Of a stretch of DNA of 64,000 bases, positions 1 through 14,800 are shown in pieces (the stretch's first letter is position 1; each line of letters starts with the position of its first letter). The DNA lies in assembly GCA_014843695.1 (NCBI GenBank), contig CM026404.1:58515931-58579930 (forward strand). Reading direction: 5' to 3'. The notes under the pieces are model-generated. The model was not told where the DNA came from, made no database searches, and was given only the letters and a program-made list of their open reading frames with translations. The position numbers and the translations under genes were made by a program. The stretch comes from Archivesica marissinica. Lineage: Eukaryota > Mollusca > Bivalvia > Venerida > Vesicomyidae.

Positions 1-1854
1 TCAAACATTATGGTATAACAGTACCTAACAGCGGTTAGCATCACATAAACCTCAAGCATTATGGTATAACAGTACCTAACAGTCGTTAGCATCACATAAA
101 CCTCAAACATTATGGTATAGCAGTACCTAACAGCCGTTAGCATCACATAAACCTCAAACATTATGGTATAACAGTACCTAACAGCGGTTAGCATCACATA
201 AACCTCAAGCATTATGGTATAACAGTACATAACAGCGGTTAGCATCACATGAACCTCAAGCATTATGGTATAATGTACCTAACAGACTTTCGCATCACAT
301 ACACCTCAATCATTATGGTATAACAGTACCTAACAGTCGTTAGCATCACATACACCTCAAGCATTATGGTATAACAGTACCTAACAGCCATTAGCATCAC
401 ATAAACCTCACACATTATGGTATAGCAGTACCTAACAGCGGTTAGCATCACATAAACCTCAAGCATTATGATATAACAGTAGCTAACAGTCGTTAGCATC
501 ATATAAACCTCAACCATTATGGTATAACAGTACCTAACAGCCGTTAGCATCACATACACCTCAAACATTATGGTATAACAGTACCTAACAGCCGTTAGCA
601 TCACATACACCTCAAGCATTATGGTATAACAGTACCGAACAGCGGTTAGCATCACATAAACCTCAAGCATTATGGTATAACAGTACCTAACAGCCGTTAG
701 CATCACATACACCTCAAGCATTATGGTATAACAGTACCTAACAGCGGTTAGCATCACATAAACCTCAAGCATTATGGTATAACAGTACCTAACAGTCGTT
801 AGCATCACATAAACCTCAAACATTATGGTATAGCAGTACCTAACAGCCGTTAGCATCACATAAACCTCAAACATTATGGTATAACAGTACCTAACAGCGG
901 TTAGCATCACATAAACCTCAAGCATTATGGTATAACAGTACATAACAGCGGTTAGCATCACATGAACCTCAAGCATTATGGTATAATGTACCTAACAGAC
1001 TTTCGCATCACATACACCTCAATCATTATGGTATAACAGTACCTAACAGTCGTTAGCATCACATACACCTCAAGCATTATGGTATAACAGTACCTAAGTT
1101 AACAGCGGTTAGCATCACATAAACCTCAAGCATTATGGTATAACAGTACCTAGCAGCCGTTAGCATCACATAAACCTCAAGCATTATGGAATAACAGTAC
1201 CTAACAGCAGTTAGCATCACATAAACCTCAAACATTATGGTATAACAGTACCTAACAGCGGTTAGCATCACATAAACCTCAAGCATTATGGTATAACAGT
1301 ACCTAACAGTCGTTAGCATCACATAAACCTCAAACATTATGGTATAGCAGTACCTAACAGCCGTTAGCATCACATAAACCTCAAACATTATGGTATAACA
1401 GTACCTAACAGCGGTTAGCATCACATAAACCTCAAGCATTATGGTATAACAGTACATAACAGCGGTTAGCATCACATGAACCTCAAGCATTATGGTATAA
1501 TGTACCTAACAGACTTTCGCATCACATACACCTCAATCATTATGGTATAACAGTACCTAACAGTCGTTAGCATCACATACACCTCAAGCATTATGGTATA
1601 ACAGTACCTAACAGCCATTAGCATCACATAAACCTCACACATTATGGTATAGCAGTACCTAACAGCGGTTAGCATCACATAAACCTCAAGCATTATGATA
1701 TAACAGTAGCTAACAGTCGTTAGCATCATATAAACCTCAACCATTATGGTATAACAGTACCTAACAGCCGTTAGCATCACATAAACCTCAAACATTATGG
1801 TATAACAGTACCTAACAGCCGTTAGCATCACATACACCTCAAGCATTATGGTAT
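1..1854. repeat. 51-bp satellite array, left block
   Basis: About 36 tandem units of 51 bp, each with the cores TTAGCATCACATA and TATGGTATAACAGTACC. Because 51 is divisible by 3 the minus strand reads as a 17-residue peptide repeat, which is not evidence of coding. Variant units recur in a fixed order about every 514 bp or more, giving a higher-order structure. Positions 1 to about 795 match 33181 to about 33975 exactly as far as I compared by eye. Confidence 0.95.
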
Positions 1855-2854
1855 NNNNNNNNNNNNNNNNNNNNNNNNNNNNNNNNNNNNNNNNNNNNNN
1901 NNNNNNNNNNNNNNNNNNNNNNNNNNNNNNNNNNNNNNNNNNNNNNNNNNNNNNNNNNNNNNNNNNNNNNNNNNNNNNNNNNNNNNNNNNNNNNNNNNNN
2001 NNNNNNNNNNNNNNNNNNNNNNNNNNNNNNNNNNNNNNNNNNNNNNNNNNNNNNNNNNNNNNNNNNNNNNNNNNNNNNNNNNNNNNNNNNNNNNNNNNNN
2101 NNNNNNNNNNNNNNNNNNNNNNNNNNNNNNNNNNNNNNNNNNNNNNNNNNNNNNNNNNNNNNNNNNNNNNNNNNNNNNNNNNNNNNNNNNNNNNNNNNNN
2201 NNNNNNNNNNNNNNNNNNNNNNNNNNNNNNNNNNNNNNNNNNNNNNNNNNNNNNNNNNNNNNNNNNNNNNNNNNNNNNNNNNNNNNNNNNNNNNNNNNNN
2301 NNNNNNNNNNNNNNNNNNNNNNNNNNNNNNNNNNNNNNNNNNNNNNNNNNNNNNNNNNNNNNNNNNNNNNNNNNNNNNNNNNNNNNNNNNNNNNNNNNNN
2401 NNNNNNNNNNNNNNNNNNNNNNNNNNNNNNNNNNNNNNNNNNNNNNNNNNNNNNNNNNNNNNNNNNNNNNNNNNNNNNNNNNNNNNNNNNNNNNNNNNNN
2501 NNNNNNNNNNNNNNNNNNNNNNNNNNNNNNNNNNNNNNNNNNNNNNNNNNNNNNNNNNNNNNNNNNNNNNNNNNNNNNNNNNNNNNNNNNNNNNNNNNNN
2601 NNNNNNNNNNNNNNNNNNNNNNNNNNNNNNNNNNNNNNNNNNNNNNNNNNNNNNNNNNNNNNNNNNNNNNNNNNNNNNNNNNNNNNNNNNNNNNNNNNNN
2701 NNNNNNNNNNNNNNNNNNNNNNNNNNNNNNNNNNNNNNNNNNNNNNNNNNNNNNNNNNNNNNNNNNNNNNNNNNNNNNNNNNNNNNNNNNNNNNNNNNNN
2801 NNNNNNNNNNNNNNNNNNNNNNNNNNNNNNNNNNNNNNNNNNNNNNNNNNNNNN
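1855..2854. other. assembly gap (1000 N)
   Basis: Exactly 1000 N, a placeholder of unknown true size. It separates the 51-bp satellite from the 34-bp satellite. Confidence 0.99.
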
Positions 2855-5800
2855 GTTGTCCAGGTACAATCCTCATGATCCATGTAATGTTGCCCAAGTA
2901 CAATCCTCATGACCCATGTAATGTTGTCCAGGTACAATCATCATGGCCATGTAATGTTGCCCAAGTACAATCCTCATGGCCCATGTAATGTTTTCCAAGT
3001 ACAATCCTCATGGCCCATGTAATGTTGTCCAAGTACAATCCTCATGGCCCATGTAATGTTGTCCAGGTACAATCCTCATGACCCATGTAATGTTGTCCAA
3101 GTACAATCCTCATGGTTCATGTAATGTTGTCCATGTACAATCCTCATGACCCATGTAATGTTGTCCAAGTACAATCCTCATGACCCATGTAATGTTGTCC
3201 AAGTACAATCCTCATGACCCATGTAATGTTGTCCAAGTACAATCCTCATGACCCATGTAATGTTGTCCAAGTACAATCCTAATTGTCCATGTAATGTTGT
3301 CCAAGTACAATCCTCATGACCCATGTAATGTTGTCCAGGTACAATCCTCATGGCCCATGTAATGTTGTCCAAGTACAATCCTCATGACCCATGTAATGTT
3401 GTCCAAGTACAATCCTCATGGCCCATGTAATGTTGTCCAAGTACAATCCTCATGGCCCATGTAATGTTGTCCAAGTACAATCCTCATGGCCCATGTAATG
3501 TTGTCCAAGTACAATCCTCATGGCCCATGTAATGTTGTCCAAGTACAATCCTCATGGCCCATTTATGTTGTCCAAGTACAATCCTCATGGCCCATGTAAT
3601 GTTCCAAGTACAATCCTCATGACCCATGTAATGTTGCCCAAGTACAATCCTCATGGCCCATGTAATGTTGTCCAAGTACAATCCTCATGGCCCATGTAAT
3701 GTTGTCCAAATACAATCCTCATGGCCCATGTAATGTTGCCAAGTACAATCATCATGGCCCAGTAATGTTGTCCAAGTAATGTTGTCCAAGTACAATCCTC
3801 ATGGCCCATGTAATGTTGTCCAAGTACAATCCTCGTGACCCATGTAATGTTGTCCAAGTACAATCCTAATGGCCCATGTAATGTTGCCCAAGTACAATCC
3901 TCATGGCCCATGTAATGTTGTCCAAGTACAATCCTCATGGCCCATGTAATGTTGTCCAAGTACAATCCTCATGACCCATGTAATGTTGTCCAAGTACAAT
4001 CCTCATGGCCCATGTAATGTTGTCCAAGTACAATCCTCATGGCCCATGTAATGTTGTCCAAGTACAATCCTCATGGCCCATGTAATGTTGTCCAAGTACA
4101 ATCCTCATGACCCATGTAATGTTGTCCAAGTACAATCCTCATGGCCCATGTAATGTTGTCCAAGTACAATCCTCATGACCCATGTAATGTTGTCCAAGTA
4201 CAATCCTCATGGCCCATGTAATGTTGTCCAAGTACAATCCTCATGGCCCATGTAATGTTGTCCAAGTACAATCCTCATGGCCCATGTAATGTTGTCCAAG
4301 TACAATCCTCATGGCCCATGTAATGTTGTCCAAGTACAATCCTCATGGCCCATGTAATGTTGTCCAAGTACAATCCTAATTGTCCATGTAATGTTGTCCA
4401 AGTACAATCCTCATGACCCATGTAATGTTGTCCAAGTACAATCCTAATTGTCCATGTAATGTTGCCCAAGTACAATCCTCGTGGCCCATTTAATGTTTTC
4501 CAAGTACAATCTTCATGGCCCATGTAATGTTGTCCAAGTACAATCCTCATGACCCATGTAATGTTGTCCAAGTACAATTCACATGGCCCATGTAATGTTG
4601 CCCAAGTACAATCCTCATGACCCTTGTAAGGTTGTCCAAATACAATCTTCATGGCCCATGTAATGTTGCCCAAGTATAATCATCATGGCCCATGTAATAT
4701 TGTCCAAGTACAATCCTCATGGCCCATGTAATGTTGTCCAAGTACAATCCTCATGGCCCATGTAGTGTTGCCCAAGTACAATCCTCATGGCCCATGTAAT
4801 GTTGCCCAAGTACAATTCCCATGGCCCTTGTAATGTTTTCCAAATACAATCCTCATGACCCATGTAATGATGTCCAAGTACAATCCTCATGGCCCATGTA
4901 ATGTTGTCCAGGTACAATCCTCATGGCCCATGTAATGTTTTCCAAGTACAATCCTAATTGTCCATGTAATGTTGTCCAAGTACAATCCTCATGTAATTTT
5001 GCCCAAGTACAATCCTCATGAACCATGTAATGTTGCCCAAGTACAATCCTCATGGCCCATGTAATGTTGCCCAAGTACAATTCCCATGGCCCTTGTAATG
5101 TTTTCCAAATACAATCCTCATGACCCATGTAATGATGTCCAAGTACAATCCTCATGGCCCATGTAATGTTGTCCAGGTACAATCCTCATGGCCCATGTAA
5201 TGTTTTCCAAGTACAATCCTAATTGTCCATGTAATGTTGTCCAAGTACAATCCTCATGACCCATATAATGTTGTTCAAGTACAATCCTCATGGCCCATGT
5301 AATGTTGTCCAAGTACAATCCTCATGGCCCATGTAATGTTGTCCAAGTACAATCCTCGTGGCCCATTTAATGTTTTCCAAGTACAATCCTCATGGCCCAT
5401 GTAATGTTGTCCAAGTACAATCCTCATGACTCATGTAATGTTGTCCAAGTACAATCCTCGTGACCCATGTAATGTTGTCCAAGTACAATCCTAATTGTCC
5501 ATGTAATGTTGTCCAAGTACAATCCTCGTGGCCCATTTAATGTTTTCCAAGTACAATCCCCATGGCCCATGTAATGTTGTGCAAGTACAATCCTCATGAC
5601 CCATGTAATGTTGTCCAGGTACAATTCTCATGGCCCATGTAATGTTGCCCAAGTACAATCATCATGGCCCATGTAATGTTGGTTCTCATGGCCCATGTAA
5701 TGTTGTCCAAGTACAATCCTCATGGCCCATGTAATGTTGTCCAAGTACAATCCACATGACCCATGTAATGTTGTCCAAGTACAATCCTCATGGCCCATGT

Positions 5801-8800
5801 AATGTTGCCCAAGTACAATCCCCATGGCCCATGTAATGTTGTCCAAATACAATCCTCATGACCCATGTAATGTTGTCCAAGTACAATCCTCATGGCACAG
5901 TTAATGTTTTCCAAGTACAATCCTCATGGCCCATGTAATGTTGTCCACGTACAATCCTCGTGACCCATGTAATGTTGTCCAAGTACGATCCTAATTGTCC
6001 ATGTAATGTTGTCCAAGTGCAATCCTCATGGCCCATGTAATGTTGTCCAAGTTCAATCCTCATGGCCCATGTAATGTTGTCCAAGTACAATCCTCGTGAC
6101 CCAGGTAATGTCGTCAAGTACAATCCTAATTTTCCATGTAATGTTGTCCAAGTACAATCCTCATGGCCCATGTAATGTTGTCCAAGTACAATCCTCATGA
6201 CTCATGTAATGTTGTCCAAGTACAATCCTCATGACCCATGTAATGTTGTCCAAGTACAATCCTCATGGTCCATGTAATGTTGCCCAAGTACAATCCTCAT
6301 GGCCCATTTAATGTTGTCCAAGTACAATCCTCATGACTCATGTAATGTTGTCCAAGTACAATCCTCATGACCCATGTAATGTTGTCCAAGTACAATCCTT
6401 ATGGCCCATGTAATGTTGCCCAAGTACAATCCCCATGGCCCATGAAATGTTTTCCAAATACAATCCTCATGACCAATGTAATGTTGTCCAAGTACAATCC
6501 TCATGGCCCATGTAATGTTGTCCAGGTACAATCTTCATGGCCCATGTAATATTTTCCAAGTACAATCCTCATGGCCTATTTAATGTTTTCCAAGTACAAT
6601 CCTCGTGACCCATGTAATGTTTTCCAAGTAAAATCCTAATTGGCCATGTAATGTTGTCCAAGTACAATCATCATGACTCCATGTAATGTTGTCCAAGTAC
6701 AATCCTCATGGTACATATAATGTTGTCCAAGTACAATCCTCATGGCCCATGTAATGTTGCCCAAGTAAAATCATCATGGCCCATGTAATGTTGCCCAAGT
6801 ACAATCCTCGTGACCCATGAAATGTCGTCCAAGTACAATCTAATTTTCCATGTTATGTTGCCCAAGTACAATCCTCATGACTCATGTAATGTTGTCCAAG
6901 TACATTTATCATGACCCATGTAATGTTGTCCAAGTACAATCCTCGTGATCCATGTAATGTTGCCCAAGTACAATCCTCGTGGCCCATTTAATGTTTTCCA
7001 AGTACAATCCTCATTACCCATGTAATGTTGCCCAAGTACAATCCTCATGGCCCATGTAATGTTGCCCAAGTATAATCCCCATGGCCCATGAAATGTTTTC
7101 CAAATACAATCCTCATGACCAATGTAATGTTGTCCAAGTACAATCCTCATGGCACATGTAATGTTGTCCACGTACAATCCTCATGACTCATGTAATGTTG
7201 TCCAAGTACAATCCTCGTGATCCATGTAATGTTGCCCAAGTACAATCCTCGTGGCACATGTAATGTTGTCCACGTACAATCCTCATGACTCATGTAATGT
7301 TGTCCAAGTACAATCCTCGTGATCCATGTAATGTTGCCCAAGCATAAATCTCATGGCACATGCAATGTTGCCCAAGTACAATCCTCGTGAACCATGTAAT
7401 GTTGCCCAAGCATAAATCTCATGGCCCATGCAATGTTGCCCAAGTACAATCCTCGTGGCACATGTAATGTTGTCCAAGCATAAATCTCATGGCCCATGTA
7501 ATGTTGCCCAAGTACAATCCTCGTGAACCATGTAATGTTGTTCAAATACAATCCTCATGTCCCATGTAATGTTGCCCAAGTGCACTCATCATGGCCAATG
7601 TAATGTTGTCCAAGTACAATCCTCATGGCCCATGTAATGTTGTCCAAGTACAATCCTCATGGCCCATGTAATGTTGTCCAAGTACAATCCTCATGACTCA
7701 TGTAATTTTGCCCAAGAACAATCCTCATGACCCATGTAATGTTGCCCAAGTACAATGCTCATGACCCATGTAATGTTGTCCAGGTACAATCCCCATGACC
7801 CCTGTAATGTTGCCCAAGTACAATCCTAATGGCCCATGTAATGTTGCCCAAGTACAATCCTCATGACCCATGTAATTTTGCCCAAGTACAATCCTCATGG
7901 CCCATGTAATGTTGCCCAAGTATAATCCCCATGGCCCATGTAATGTTTTCCAAGTACAATCCTCATGACCAATGTAATGTTGTCCAAGTACAATCCTCAT
8001 GGCCCATGTAATGTTGTCCAAGTACAATCCTCATGATCCATGTAATGTTGTCCAGGTACAATCCTCATGGCCCATGTAATGTTGTCCAAGTACAATCCTC
8101 ATGGCCCATGTAATGTTGTCCAAGTACAATCCTCTGACCATGTAATGTTGTCCAAGTACAATCCTAATTGTCCATGTAATGTTGTCCAAGTACAATCCTC
8201 GTGGCCCATGTAATGTTGTCCAAGTACAATCCTCATGGCCCATGTAATGTTGTCCAAGTACAATCCTCATGGCCCATGTAATGTTGTCCAAGTACAATCC
8301 TCATGACACATGTAATGTTGTCCAAGTACAATCCTCATGACCCATGTAATGTTGTCCAAGTACAATCCTCGTGATCCATGTAATGTTGCCCAAGTACAAT
8401 CCTCGTGGCCCATTTAATGTTTTCCAAGTACAATCCTCATGACCCATGTAATGTTGCCCAAGTACAATCCTCATGACCCATGTAATGTTGCCCAAGTACA
8501 ATCCTTATGGCCCATGTAATGTTGCCCAAGTACAATCCCCATGGCCCATGAAATGTTTTCCAAATACAATCCTCATGACCAATGTAATGTTGTCCAAGTA
8601 CAATCCTCATGGCCCATGTAATGTTGTCCAGGTACAATCTCATGGCCCATGTAATGTTTCCAAGTACAATCCTCATGGCCTATTTAATGTTTTCCAAGTA
8701 CAATCCTCGTGACCCATGTAATGTTTTCCAAGTAAAATCCTAATTGGCCATGTAATGTTGTCCAAGTACAATCATCATGACCCCATGTAATGTTGTCCAA

Positions 8801-11800
8801 GTACAATCCTCATGGTACATATAATGTTGTCCAAGTACAATCCTCATGGCCCATGTAATGTTGCCCAAGTAAAATCATCATGGCCCATGTAATGTTGCCC
8901 AAGTACAATCCTCGTGACCCATGAAATGTCGTCCAAGTACAATCTAATTTTCCATGTTATGTTGCCCAAGTACAATCCTCATGGTACTCATGTAATGTTG
9001 TCCAAGTACATTTATCATGACCCATGTAATGTTGTCCAAGTACAATCCTCGTGATCCATGTAATGTTGCCCAAGTACAATCCTCGTGGCCCATTTAATGT
9101 TTTCCAAGTACAATCCTCATGACCCATGTAATGTTGCCCAAGTACAATCCTCATGGCCCATGTAATGTTGCCCAAGTATAATCCCCATGGCCCATGAAAT
9201 GTTTTCCAAATACAATCCTCATGACCAATGTAATGTTGTCCAAGTACAATCCTCATGGCACATGTAATGTTGTCCACGTACAATCCTCATGACTCATGTA
9301 ATGTTGTCCAAGTACAATCCTCGTGATCCATGTAATGTTGCCCAAGTACAATCCTCGTGGCACATGTAATGTTGTCCACGTACAATCCTCATGACTCATG
9401 TAATGTTGTCCAAGTACAATCCTCGTGATCCATGTAATGTTGCCTAAGCATAAATCTCATGGCACATGCAATGTTGCCCAAGTACAATCCTCGTGAACCA
9501 TGTAATGTTGCCCAAGCATAAATCTCATGGCCCATGCAATGTTGCCCAAGTACAATCCTCGTGGCACATGTAATGTTGTCCAAGCATAAATCTCATGGCC
9601 CATGTAATGTTGCCCAAGTACAATCCTCGTGAACCATGTAATGTTGTTCAAATACAATCCTCATGTCCCATGTAATGTTGCCCAAGTGCACTCATCATGG
9701 CCCATGTAATGTTGTCCAAGTACAATCCTCATGGCCCATGTAATGTTGTCCAAGTACAATCCTCATGGCCCATGTAATGTTGTCCAAGTACAATCCTCAT
9801 GACTCATGTAATTTTGCCCAAGAACAATCCTCATGACCCATGTAATGTTGCCCAAGTACAATGCTCATGACCCATGTAATGTTGTCCAGGTACAATCCCC
9901 ATGACCCCTGTAATGTTGCCCAAGTACAATCCTAATGGCCCATGTAATGTTGCCCAAGTACAATCCTCATGACCCATGTAATTTTGCCCAAGTACAATCC
10001 TCATGGCCCATGTAATGTTGCCCAAGTATAATCCCCATGGCCCATGAAATGTTTTCCAAATACAATCCTCATGACCAATGTAATGTTGTCCAAGTACAAT
10101 CCTCATGGCCCATGTAATGTTGTCCATGTACAATCCTCATGATTCATGTAATGTTGTCCATGTACAATCCTCATGACCCATGTAATGTTGTCCAAGTACA
10201 ATCCTCATGGCCCATGTAATGTTGTCCAAGTTCAATCCTCGTGACACATGTAATGTTGTCCAAGTACAATCCTAATTGTCCATGTAATGTTGTCAAAGTA
10301 CAATCCTCATGAACCCATGTAATGTTGTCCAAGTACAATCCTCATGGCACATGTAATGTTGTCCAAGTACAATCCTCATGATCCATGTAATGTTGCCCAA
10401 GTACAAATCTCATGGCCCATGTAATGTTGCCCAAGTACAATCCTCATGACCCATGTAAGGTTGTTCAAATACAATCCTCATGGTCCATGTAATGTTGCCC
10501 AAGTGCACTCATCATGGCCCATGTAATGTTGTCCAAGTAATGTTGTCCAAGTACAATCCTCATGGCCCATGTAATGTTGTCCAAGTACAATCCTCATGGC
10601 CCATGTAATGTTGTCCAGGTACAATCCCCATGACCCCTGTAATGTTGCCCAAGTACAATCCTCATGACCCATGTAATGTTGCCCAAGTACAATCCTCATG
10701 GCCCATGTAATGTTGCCCAAGTACAATCCTCATGACCCATGTAATGTTGCCCAAGTTCAATCCTCATGACCCATGTAATGTTGTCCAAGTACAATCCTCA
10801 TGGCCCATGTAATGTTGTCCAAGTACAATCCTCATAGCCCATGTAATGTTGTCCAAGTACAATCCTCATGACCTATGTAATGTTGTCCAAGTACAATTCT
10901 CATGGCACATGTAATGTTGCCCAAGTACAATCCTCATGACCCATGTATTGTTGTCCAAGTACAATCCTCATGGCCCATGTAATGTTGCCCAAGTACAATC
11001 ATCATGGCCCATGTAATGTTGTCCAAGTACAATCCTCATGGCCCATGTAATGTTGGCCAAGTACAATCCTCATGGCCCATGTAATGTTGTCCAAGTACAA
11101 TCCTTGTGACCCATGTAATGTTGTCCAAGTACAATCCTAATTGTCCATGTAATGTTGTCCAAGTACAATCCTCCTAACCCATGTAATGTTGTCCAAGTAC
11201 AATCCTAATTGTCCATGTAATGTTGCCCAAGTACAATCCTCGTGGCCCATTTAATATTTTCCAAGTACAATCTAAATGGCCCATGTAATGTTGTCCAAGT
11301 ACAATCCTCATGACCCATGTAATGTTGTCCAAGTACAATTCACATGGCCCATGTAATGTTGCCCAAGTACAATCCTCATGACCCTTGTAAGGTTGTCCAA
11401 ATACAATCTTCATGGCCCATGTAATGTTGCCCAAGTATAATCATCATGGCCCATGTAATATTGTCCAAGTACAATCCTCATGGCCCATGTAATGTTGTCC
11501 AAGTACAATCCTCATGGCCCATGTAATGTTGCCCAAGTACAATCCTCATGGCCCATGTAATGTTGCCCAAGTACAATTCCCATGGCCCTTGTAATGTTTT
11601 CCAAATACAATCCTCATGACCCATGTAATGTTGTCCAAGTACAATCCTCATGGCCCATGTAATGTTGTCCAGGTACAATCCTCATGGCCCATGTAATGTT
11701 TTCCAAGTACAATCCTAATTGTCCATGTAATGTTGTCCAAGTACAATCCTCATGTAATTTTGCCCAAGTACAATCCTCATGAACCATGTAATGTTGCCCA

Positions 11801-14800
11801 AGTACAATCCTCATGGCCCATGTAATGTTGCCCAAGTACAATTCCCATGGCCCTTGTGATGTTTTCCAAATACAATCCTCATGACCCATGTAATGTTGTC
11901 CAAGTACAATCCTCATGGCCCATGTAATGTTGTCCAGGTACAATCCTCATGGCCCATGTAATGTTTTCCAAGTACAATCCTAATTGTCCATGTAATGTTG
12001 TCCAAGTACAATCCTCATGACCCATGTAATGTTGTTCAAGTACAATCCTCATGGCCCATGTAATGTTGTCCAAGTACAATCCTCATGACCCATGTAATGT
12101 TGTCCAAGTACAATCCTCGTGGCCCATTTAATGTTTTCCAAGTACAATCCTCATGGCCCAGTTAATGTTTTCCAAGTACAATCCTCATGGCCCATGTAAT
12201 GTTGTCCAAGTACAATCCTCGTGACCCATGTAATGTTGTCCAAGTACAATCCTAATTGTCCATGTAATGTTGCCCAAGTACAATCCTCGTGGCCCATTTA
12301 ATGTTTTCCAAGTACAATCCCCATGGCCCATGTAATGTTGTGCAAGTACAATCCTCATGACCCATGTAATGTTGTCCAGGTACAATCCTCATGGCCCATG
12401 TAATGTTGCCCAAGTACAATCATCATGGCCCATGTAATGTTGCCCAAGTACAATCATCATGGCCCATGTAATGTTGTCCAAGTACAATCCTCATGGCCCA
12501 TGTAATGTTGTCCAAGTACAATCCACATGACCCATGTAATGTTGTCCAAGTACAATCCTCATGGCCCATGTAATGTTGCCCAAGTACAATCCTCATGGCC
12601 CATGTAATGTTGTCCAAGTACAATCCTCATGACCCATGTAATGTTGTCCAAGTACAATCTTCATGGCACATTTAATGTTTTCCAAGTACAATCCTCATGG
12701 CCCATGTAATGTTGTCCACGTACAATCCTCGTGACCCATGTAATGTTGTCCAAGTACGATCCTAATTGTCCATGTAATGTTGTCCGAGTGCAATCCTCAT
12801 GGCCCATGTAATGTTGTCCAAGTTCAATCCTCATGGCCCATGTAATGTTGTCCAAGTACAATCCTCGTGACCCAGGTAATGTCGTACAAGTACAATCCTA
12901 ATTTTCCATGTAATGTTGTCCAAGTACAATCCTCATGGCCCATGTAATGTTGTCCAAGTACAATCCTCATGACACATGTAATGTTGTCCAAGTACAATCC
13001 TCATGACCCATGTAATGTTGTCCAAGTACAATCCTCGTGATCCATGTAATGTTGCCCAAGTACAATCCTCGTGGCCCATTTAATGTTTTCCAAGTACAAT
13101 CCTCATGACCCATGTAATGTTGCCCAAGTACAATCCTCATGACCCATGTAATGTTGCCCAAGTACAATCCTTATGGCCCATGTAATGTTGCCCAAGTACA
13201 ATCCCCATGGCCCATGTAATGTTTTCCAAGTACAATCCTCATGACCATGTAATGTTGTCCAAGTACAATCCTCATGGCCCATGTAATGTTGTCCAGGTAC
13301 AATCCTCATGGCCCATGTAATGTTTTCCAAGTACAATCCTCATGGCCTATTTAATGTTTTCCAAGTACAATCCTCGTGACCCATGTAATGTTTTCCAAGT
13401 AAAATCCTAATTGGCCATGTAATGTTGTCCAAGTACAATCCTCATGACCCATGTAATGTTGTCCAAGTACAATCCTCATGGTCCATGTAATGTTGTCCAA
13501 GTACAATCCTCATGGCCCATGTAATGTTGTCCAAGTACAATCCTCATGGCCCATGTAATGTTGCCCAAGTACAATCCTCGTGACCCATGTAATGTTGTCC
13601 AAGTACAATCTATTTTCCATGTAATGTTGCCCAAGTACAATCCTCATGGCCCATGTAATGTTGTCCAAGTACAATCCTCATGACTCATGTAATGTTGTCC
13701 AAGTACAATCCTCATGACCCATGTAATGTTGTCCAAGTACAATCCTCGTGACCCATGTAATGTTGCCCAAGTACAATCCTCATGGCCCATGTAATGTTGT
13801 CCAAGTACAATCCTCATGACCCATGTAATGTTGCCCAAGTACAATCCTCATGGCCCATGTAATGTTGCCCAAGTATAATCCCCATGGCCCATGAAATGTT
13901 TTCCAAATACAATCCTCATGACCAATGTAATGTTGTCCAAGTACAATCCTCATGGCACATGTAATGTTGTCCAAGTACAATCCTCATGACCCATGTAATG
14001 TTGTCCAAGTACAATCCTCATGATCCATGTAATGTTGTCCAAGTACAATCCTCATGGCCCATGTAATGTTGTCCAAGTACAATCCTCATGACTCATGTAA
14101 TGTTGTCCAAGTACAATCCTCATGACCCATGTAATGTTGTCCAAGTATAATTCTCATGGCACATGTAATGTTGCCCAAGTACAATCCTCATGACCCATGT
14201 AATGTTGTCCAAGTACAATCCTCATGGCCCATGTAATGTTGTCCAAGTACAATCCTCATGGCACATGTAATGTTGTCCAAGATAAATCTCATGGCCCATG
14301 TAATGTTGCCCAAGTACAATCCTCGTGAACCATGTAATGTTGTTCAAGTACAATCCTCATGTCCCATGTAATGTTGCCCAAGTGCAATCATCATGGCCCA
14401 TGTAATGTTGTCCAAGTACAATCCTCATGGCCCATGTAATGTTGTCCAAGTACAATCCTCATGGCCCATGTAATGTTGTCCAAGTACAATCCTCATGACT
14501 CATGTAATGTTGCCCAAGTACAATCCTCATGACCCATGTAATGTTGTCCAAGTACAATCCTCATGGCCCATGTAATGTTGTCCAAGTACAATCCTCATGA
14601 CCCATGTAATGTTGCCCAAGTACAATCCTCATGGCCCATGTAATGTTGTCCAAGTACAATCCTCATGACCCATGTAATGTTGCCCAAGTACAATCCTCAT
14701 GGCCCATGTAATGTTGCCCAAGTACAATCCTCATGGCCCATGTAATGTTGTCCAAGTACAATCCTCATGACCCATGTAATGTTGTCCAAGTACAATCCTC

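Noticed and set aside
263..1490. Open frames with a 17-residue periodic peptide (MLEVYVMLTAVRYCYTI)
   Set aside because: The period equals the 51-bp satellite; frames stay open only because 51 is divisible by 3. The same holds at 33030-34886.
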